Positions 59,429-64,000 of a stretch of DNA of 64,000 bases are shown in pieces (the stretch's first letter is position 1; each line of letters starts with the position of its first letter). The notes beneath the pieces are model-generated. The model saw only the letters and a list, made by a program, of their open reading frames with translations. It did not search any database and was not told where the DNA came from. The DNA is taken from contig NC_018233.1 in NCBI RefSeq assembly GCF_000227135.1, positions 62,001-126,000 of the forward strand, read 5' to 3'. The translations under genes and the position numbers were made by a program. Source of the stretch: Leishmania donovani. Taxonomy: Eukaryota > Euglenozoa > Kinetoplastea > Trypanosomatida > Trypanosomatidae.

Positions 59429-60009
59429 TGAAGATTCTGAAAAGGCCTTGACTTGATTGCCTGGATTTAACAGGCCTTTTGATGCACAACAACACTATTG
59501 TTCTGGTGCAAGCGATAGAAAGACTATTTAAAAAGAGCAGCACCGCCGATAAAAATCAAGCAGCCGATGGGAAAAAGAAAGAAACAAAGTTATGACAGTT
59601 CTTTCACCACTCCTTTCCGACTCTGGAAGCTTGCCGATTTGGTTGTGCATGAGAGAAGGAAAAGAAATGAAATTAAGTGCACATGCGTGCAATGCAAAGC
59701 AAATAAGAAATACAGTGCTAGAAGTAGCTACAAAAAGCGAGACAGCTCTCATGCCGCTGTTGTTTGCGCTACAAGGCAGGAAAAAACACTGACAAGCCCT
59801 GTGGGATACAAAGCGCTTCTTGCAAGATTCGCTTCGTACCACTTCACCGCCCTGCGTTCAGCAGTAAAATGGCGAAAATAGTGAAAATAGCCGTTATCAT
59901 TTGTTGCTTTTGTTCGTTTGTTTGTTTTTTATTACTATTTTTGTGTTTCACATGAAAAACAACATAAATCCAAGAACAATGCTTGCACAGTCAACAAGAG
60001 TGGACAAAA
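59429..60009. other. intergenic region, AT-rich
   Basis: No gene is supported. It is A/T-rich by comparison with the rest of the window, with T-runs at 59907-59948 (plus strand) and AAA-rich stretches at 59570-59690. The usual GT microsatellites are absent. Confidence 0.6.
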
Positions 60010-61365
60010 TCATGCCGCATCTTCCCTCCACTTGCAGCATAGCCTTTCTAGTGTCACCAGCGCATCAGTGTCAGTTTTTTCAAGCATGTTGGTCACAGCA
60101 GACTTGACAGGAATAAAGCAAGGCCCATCCGAGCTTGATATACTTCGCGTCCTTTTCCTGTTGAACAGCATATCACGGCGCCTGGAAGCGGAAATTCCGC
60201 TTGCTATACTTTTGGTGGTTGGTACAAAAAGACAATCTCGGCACAAATATGCCAGCTGGTCAAAATCACGACAAGAGGAGCTGGTGCCCATAAATCCGAT
60301 CTCATTTGGGATACTCTCCATCAGCTGTTCCCTTACGCACTCTGCGCGACGAAGCGTCAACGACTTTTTGCCTTTCGTTGCTGGTTTCGCACTGTACTCC
60401 GTTGCAAAGCTTGCACCGATCTCATAGTGCTCTTCCTTGATACCACTACCCATTAGAAAGGGCATGACACGCGGGTCGATGAGCGGTACTGTGTCCACAG
60501 AGGCTGAAACACATCGCGGATTCACAGACAGGCACAATGAGCAAATGTCCAGAAGAGGAGACAGGAGCTCACTGTAGCTAACCTTACGTCCATCGAGTTC
60601 AACCAGGCGCGTCGACCAGCGCGAGCTGCAGAGGAATAAAGAGAGGTTTCTAGCTTCCGGAAGGCTCAGGTACTCGGCAGCAACAAGAAGGCACCAAAGT
60701 GTGAGGAGAAAAATTCTCCCAGATGACCAATCACATGTGGGACTGTCCCAAAGAATGTGCACTTCTCCTCTTGTGTGTTTCGGGAGCTCTCCGGGGTGAG
60801 AGATAAGCGTGCATCTTGGGAGCACAGTATTGATAAACGTGCGCACCGCAGAGGCGACTGAAGCGGACTCCTTCGCATCTGTATAATTTCCAACTGTAGC
60901 TATTCTCAAGATGCGTTGGGCGGCCTTCACGTATTCGAGGTTTTGTTCAGCGCTGGAATTATCGGGAACGAACATTTGAATTGGAACGTGTGTGCTCAGT
61001 GGCACTGCAGTCTGGCTGTTGCTCCCATAACAGCTGGGCTGCTGGAACACGCATCGGCGGTCCTTTGACTTGGGGTACATTGAGCTCAGCAGCTGCACGG
61101 CGATAGCTTTCTCTGGTGCTGCAGAGAGCACGCATGCGCTTGTGTGTTGATTCAAAAGCTCCCATATTGGCATGCAAGACACTGTTGCGAGGGCCGATCC
61201 ATCTGCGCTGTTCATTGGAACCTCGCACCACACATGCTGCAGAAATCGTTGATATGTCGCACTAAGCCTATTGTGGACCTCGTTGCTGAAGAGACTATCA
61301 GAGGACGCTAACACATCCTCGATGTCATCGACACAAGTTTTCACTTGGCTCTGAAGCTGAGACAT
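60010..61365 (-). CDS. hypothetical protein, 451 aa, first gene of the array
   Basis: I do not recognise the family. The start at 61365 (MSQLQSQVKT) is supported by a pyrimidine tract and CAG between it and an ATG at 61452. The protein is evenly mixed in composition and looks globular. Motifs include VDDIEDVLASSDSLF, AEQNLEYVKAAQRILRIATV, CTLISHPGELPKH, GEVHILWDSPTCDWSSGRIF, a Leu/Ala-rich helix LLTLWCLLVAAEYLSL and SRWSTRLVELDGRKVSYSEL. Cys residues cluster as LDICSLCLSVNPRC, LAYLCRDCLF and ERLCCKW, which could bind metal but not in a standard finger. A basic patch KRTRSISSSD lies near the C-terminus. GC is about 50% by sampled lines, well below the upstream-type genes in the window, so codon use differs. 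Being first after the right-end start region, it should mark the beginning of the transcription unit. Confidence 0.8.
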   Translation of the reverse strand: MSQLQSQVKTCVDDIEDVLASSDSLFSNEVHNRLSATYQRFLQHVWCEVPMNSADGSALATVSCMPIWELLNQHTSACVLSAAPEKAIAVQLLSSMYPKSKDRRCVFQQPSCYGSNSQTAVPLSTHVPIQMFVPDNSSAEQNLEYVKAAQRILRIATVGNYTDAKESASVASAVRTFINTVLPRCTLISHPGELPKHTRGEVHILWDSPTCDWSSGRIFLLTLWCLLVAAEYLSLPEARNLSLFLCSSRWSTRLVELDGRKVSYSELLSPLLDICSLCLSVNPRCVSASVDTVPLIDPRVMPFLMGSGIKEEHYEIGASFATEYSAKPATKGKKSLTLRRAECVREQLMESIPNEIGFMGTSSSCRDFDQLAYLCRDCLFVPTTKSIASGISASRRRDMLFNRKRTRSISSSDGPCFIPVKSAVTNMLEKTDTDALVTLERLCCKWREDAA

Positions 61366-64000
61366 CTTTGCCTCTTCTTCACAGAATGCGGTAGCTACTG
61401 AAGGGAAAAAAGTGGGAGGCGAACAAAAGTAAAGAAAGTGGAATGTTGGCAAAATAGTTTGATGAAAGGCAGTGCGGAAAAAAAACGCCCACGTTCGCCG
61501 AGATTAAATGCGTATTGCTCCCGTGGCGAGTTAGGCAGGACGCTTCGTTTCTAAACTCAGAACTTTGTTCCTAGTTTGGCTGGCACTCCACTGTAGTACC
61601 ACGGTCTTTTGAGAAAGAGGCAGGAAACGATCTCCTAGAAACCACTCGATAGTCGTGGTCGCAGCTGCTATGGAAAAATAAAAATCTGGTTTTTGACAAA
61701 GATATTCAAAAACTCACGAGACAGCATGAATAGTGGGCAGAAGTAAACCGTAAGAACAGAATGCGGCTCTTTGCCGACGCGTCCTTTAATGCTAGGCCTC
61801 TTGGTTGCTGACCTGCTCCAGTTTAGAACCATTTGCCGCAGTTTCCTTGCAGCGTCGAAACTACAAAGTTTCGCAGTTTGTGTTACTCATATTCACGGAC
61901 CCTGTGTGTCTCTTGCTTGAAGCTCTGCGCTGATGCTCCGGCAAAAAGCTTTATTCGCGCATGTGGGGCTGCCATGGTTGCGCATGTTCCGCCAAACCAC
62001 AATGATCACTTCCACCAACTCTTTTCATACTTCTGCCCCCCCCCCGCTGCACAGCGCCATTGGCAACCCCAAAGCCCCAGCATGGCCCAGTCCCAATGCC
62101 GTCACCAGCACAGTGAAAAAGCGCAACCAGCATGACCACAGAGAGAGATGCAGCTCACGGCACTTTTCTTTCGAAGCACTTAGATGTGTAGCACATTCGA
62201 CACTCTTCCACCAACCAAGCCGAAAACGAAATAAGAGTATTGCCCAAAAACAAAAGCGCCCCACCTTCCTGGACACAAAGCTGGGAGCAAAACTGCCAGA
62301 ACGCGCGTGAACGAGCGCGTGCCTGGATTCAGCCTTCGCAGAAATTCAGCTATTCCCCCTGACCCGCCCAAGCCACCACCATTTTGCAAGCCAATACCCA
62401 CAAACAAAATCGCAAAGCCCCGCGAAGACCCAGCGGCCCACCCAGCCCTTACGGAAAGCATGGGCTCATTAAATCGAAAGAGTATCCAGAGGGAACACCC
62501 GAGCGCCCCGCCCCCGGCGCCCGCGGCCGCAGGAAAAAAACCCAACCCCACGCAGCGTTCTTGTTTCCGGAGAAAAAAGAAGGCCGCGCACAAACGCACT
62601 GCGAGCACACCGCGGTTGACCCTCAAATCAAAAAAAGAGGTCATCCCCCATGTATAATTCAAGAAACCACGGCGGCACATGCCGCACAAGCGCACCCCCG
62701 CACCAGCGCCTTTTAAAGGCATGAAAGGACACTTTTTATTTTACAGTCTTACTCCTTCTTTAAATTCCCTGGAACCACTGTTGCGCATCCTCCGCCATCC
62801 GCCATTCCACCCACGGGCGAACCACCGACAGCCCCAGAACGCACTGCAGCCAAATCGGGGACGATTGCAACAGCAAAAAGACAAACAGGGACACGCGTTA
62901 GGCAAACACCGAAAACCCCCGAGCAAAGAAAGAAGCCGCCAAGCAGAGCCGCTGGGGTTGCACCATTGGGCCGTGGGGCTTTTGCCTTCCATGAAACCGC
63001 CTCCCCCAGACCAAGACCACTTTGCCGAACAAGAACGCGCCAAGCTCACCCCCCTCCTTAAGAGTTCCCCGGCCGCCCGGGGCTTTTATTTTTCGCCCAC
63101 CGCCAGCAAAAAAGACAAGCTGGTTTTGAAGCGGGCCGAAGCATCAGCAGGCCACAAGTTAATCTTGATTTTTTGTGTACGATACACCATAAAAAAGACT
63201 GAGCGGGGCATGCCGTAGCCTTTTTTCTCTCCACATACGCGCTTTTTCCCCAAACCCCACCCCCTCGCAATTTGCCCCCCCCCCCCTGGCAACTACGAAC
63301 GCACCGGGCGCCCCACACAGCGTTTCATCCACCCAACTGTCGCGGCCCCCTTTCTTTCAAGCCAGCAACTCTTACCCGCTCCTTCAAATTATCTATGACA
63401 TACGTCTTCAAAAAAAAAGATGAAAAAGCACATGACGCCGTTCAATGGCAGGCCTGCTCGAGAAGAATCCGTGACAACGGCCGCCTCGCCAAACGGCCCT
63501 GCAAACCCCCCAAAAAAGCAAGCCGGGCCGCCCAAACGCCCGGGCTTTATTGTAGGAAAAAAATATATGCAGAGAACCGCTATTTGCAACTGATGGAAGA
63601 ACATTCAGCGGCGCGAGTGGCGGGATGCCATGCTTTCCTGCGCACACGAAAACAGCCCGCGCAAAAGCCATTTGGGGGAAGGGCATGGCAGGGACCGGCT
63701 GAAGAGGCTGCGTTTATACTTTGGAGGGGCCTACACCACCTCTTCAAAACAATGCGCACAAGGAAAGGCTATCTTGCAAGAAAAAGCGCTTTTCATGTCG
63801 TTTTTCTGCGGAAATAGGGTTTTGCGTTGGTGCCATCACCCTGCCGCAGATCCTTCTCACCAATAACCCCGCCAAGAGTTTTGCGTGGTGGAACCGAAAC
63901 GCGTCCTTTAGAATGACCCCTGCTAATCATCAGTCGCTGAAACGCACATCAACAGCCCTCTGGCCACCCCTGCCCCACAAAGCCGTATAATGAAAAAGTT
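61366..64000. other. gene-free right end, A/C-rich plus strand, putative Pol II start region
   Basis: No credible gene lies here. After an ordinary stretch to about 61.9 kb the plus strand becomes strongly A/C-rich, with many A and C homopolymers (for example C9 at 62036-62044 and C13 at 63275-63287). Chosen lines count 45 of 60 (62401-62460), 44 of 60 (62881-62940) and 43 of 60 (63241-63300) A or C. The sense strand of the array is therefore G/T-rich here, immediately upstream of its first gene. GT-rich sequence at trypanosomatid Pol II start regions is established in T. brucei. Open frames such as 62180-62722 (minus) are Gly/Val/Phe-biased shadows of this composition. Confidence 0.5.
61398..61419 (-). 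promoter_or_regulatory. predicted trans-splice acceptor for the first gene of the array
   Basis: The minus strand reads CCTCCCACTTTTTTCCCTTCAG, with the AG at 61399-61398, 33 bases before the ATG at 61365 and downstream of the frame's first ATG at 61452. This is the cleanest polypyrimidine-AG combination in the window. Confidence 0.6.

Noticed and set aside
62180..62722. 180-codon minus-strand frame (and the 181-codon plus-strand frame at 63272-63817)
   Set aside because: Amino-acid bias (Gly/Val/Phe/Leu or Lys/Pro/Arg) simply mirrors the A/C versus G/T strand asymmetry. No motif, and both strands are equally open.
1..64000. CRISPR arrays, phage or bacterial insertion elements, telomeric repeats
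   Set aside because: No regularly spaced direct repeats, integrase or transposase motifs, or TTAGGG arrays were seen. The gene organisation is plainly trypanosomatid.

Overview
The window looks like nuclear DNA of a trypanosomatid of the Leishmania group (Leishmaniinae). All 20 protein genes I accept lie on the minus strand, none shows a convincing intron, and each is isolated by 0.3-3.9 kb of intergenic sequence full of GT/CA, GA and homopolymer tracts. This is the pattern of a kinetoplastid polycistronic unit resolved by trans-splicing. Coding GC is high over most of the window. From memory, an XRNA-type exonuclease, a pteridine transporter, an oligopeptidase B-like peptidase and a steroid-dehydrogenase-like protein occur in similar company on Leishmania chromosome 6. 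I could not check synteny.

Transcription runs right to left, so the unit begins near 61.4 kb. The right end (about 61.4-64.0 kb) has no credible gene and is A/C-rich on the plus strand, i.e. G/T-rich in the direction of transcription; I propose it as a Pol II start region or divergent strand-switch region. Going downstream come an unknown 451-residue protein (60.0-61.4 kb), a sterol/3-beta-HSD-type dehydrogenase (58.2-59.4), an oligopeptidase B-like serine peptidase (54.7-57.5), a C2-like/B-box/TPR-like protein (50.4-54.0), a large low-complexity protein (45.9-49.0), a pteridine/folate transporter (42.9-45.0), a 3.9-kb gene-poor interval with a possible decayed element (39.1-42.9), a MYND-finger protein (38.6-39.1), RNase H1 with a viroplasmin-type N-terminal domain (35.5-36.7), a small Cys-rich membrane protein (34.2-34.8), an NBS1/nibrin-like protein (30.8-33.4), an unknown 312-residue protein (29.2-30.1), an XRN1-type 5'-3' exoribonuclease (22.3-26.8), an LZTFL1 homologue (19.7-20.5), a 990-residue membrane-anchored protein (15.2-18.2), a multi-pass membrane protein (13.5-14.1), an EF-hand-like protein (11.9-12.8), an FHA protein (9.0-11.0), a selenocysteine tRNA with a tRNA-like B-box sequence upstream (8.0-8.2), a small 78-residue ORF, a PH-like protein (5.0-6.5) and an unknown protein (1.2-3.3).

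The genes share transcription rather than a pathway. Recognisable roles are RNA decay (XRNA), genome maintenance (NBS1, RNase H1), selenoprotein translation (tRNA-Sec), pterin/folate uptake, sterol metabolism, peptide hydrolysis, and cilium/BBSome traffic (LZTFL1). The most notable observations are the NBS1 and LZTFL1 assignments, the tRNA-like element beside tRNA-Sec, a diverged repeat present near 0.1 kb and inverted near 41.5 kb, and the strand-asymmetric right end. I found no CRISPR, prokaryotic mobile element or clearly new multi-gene system.
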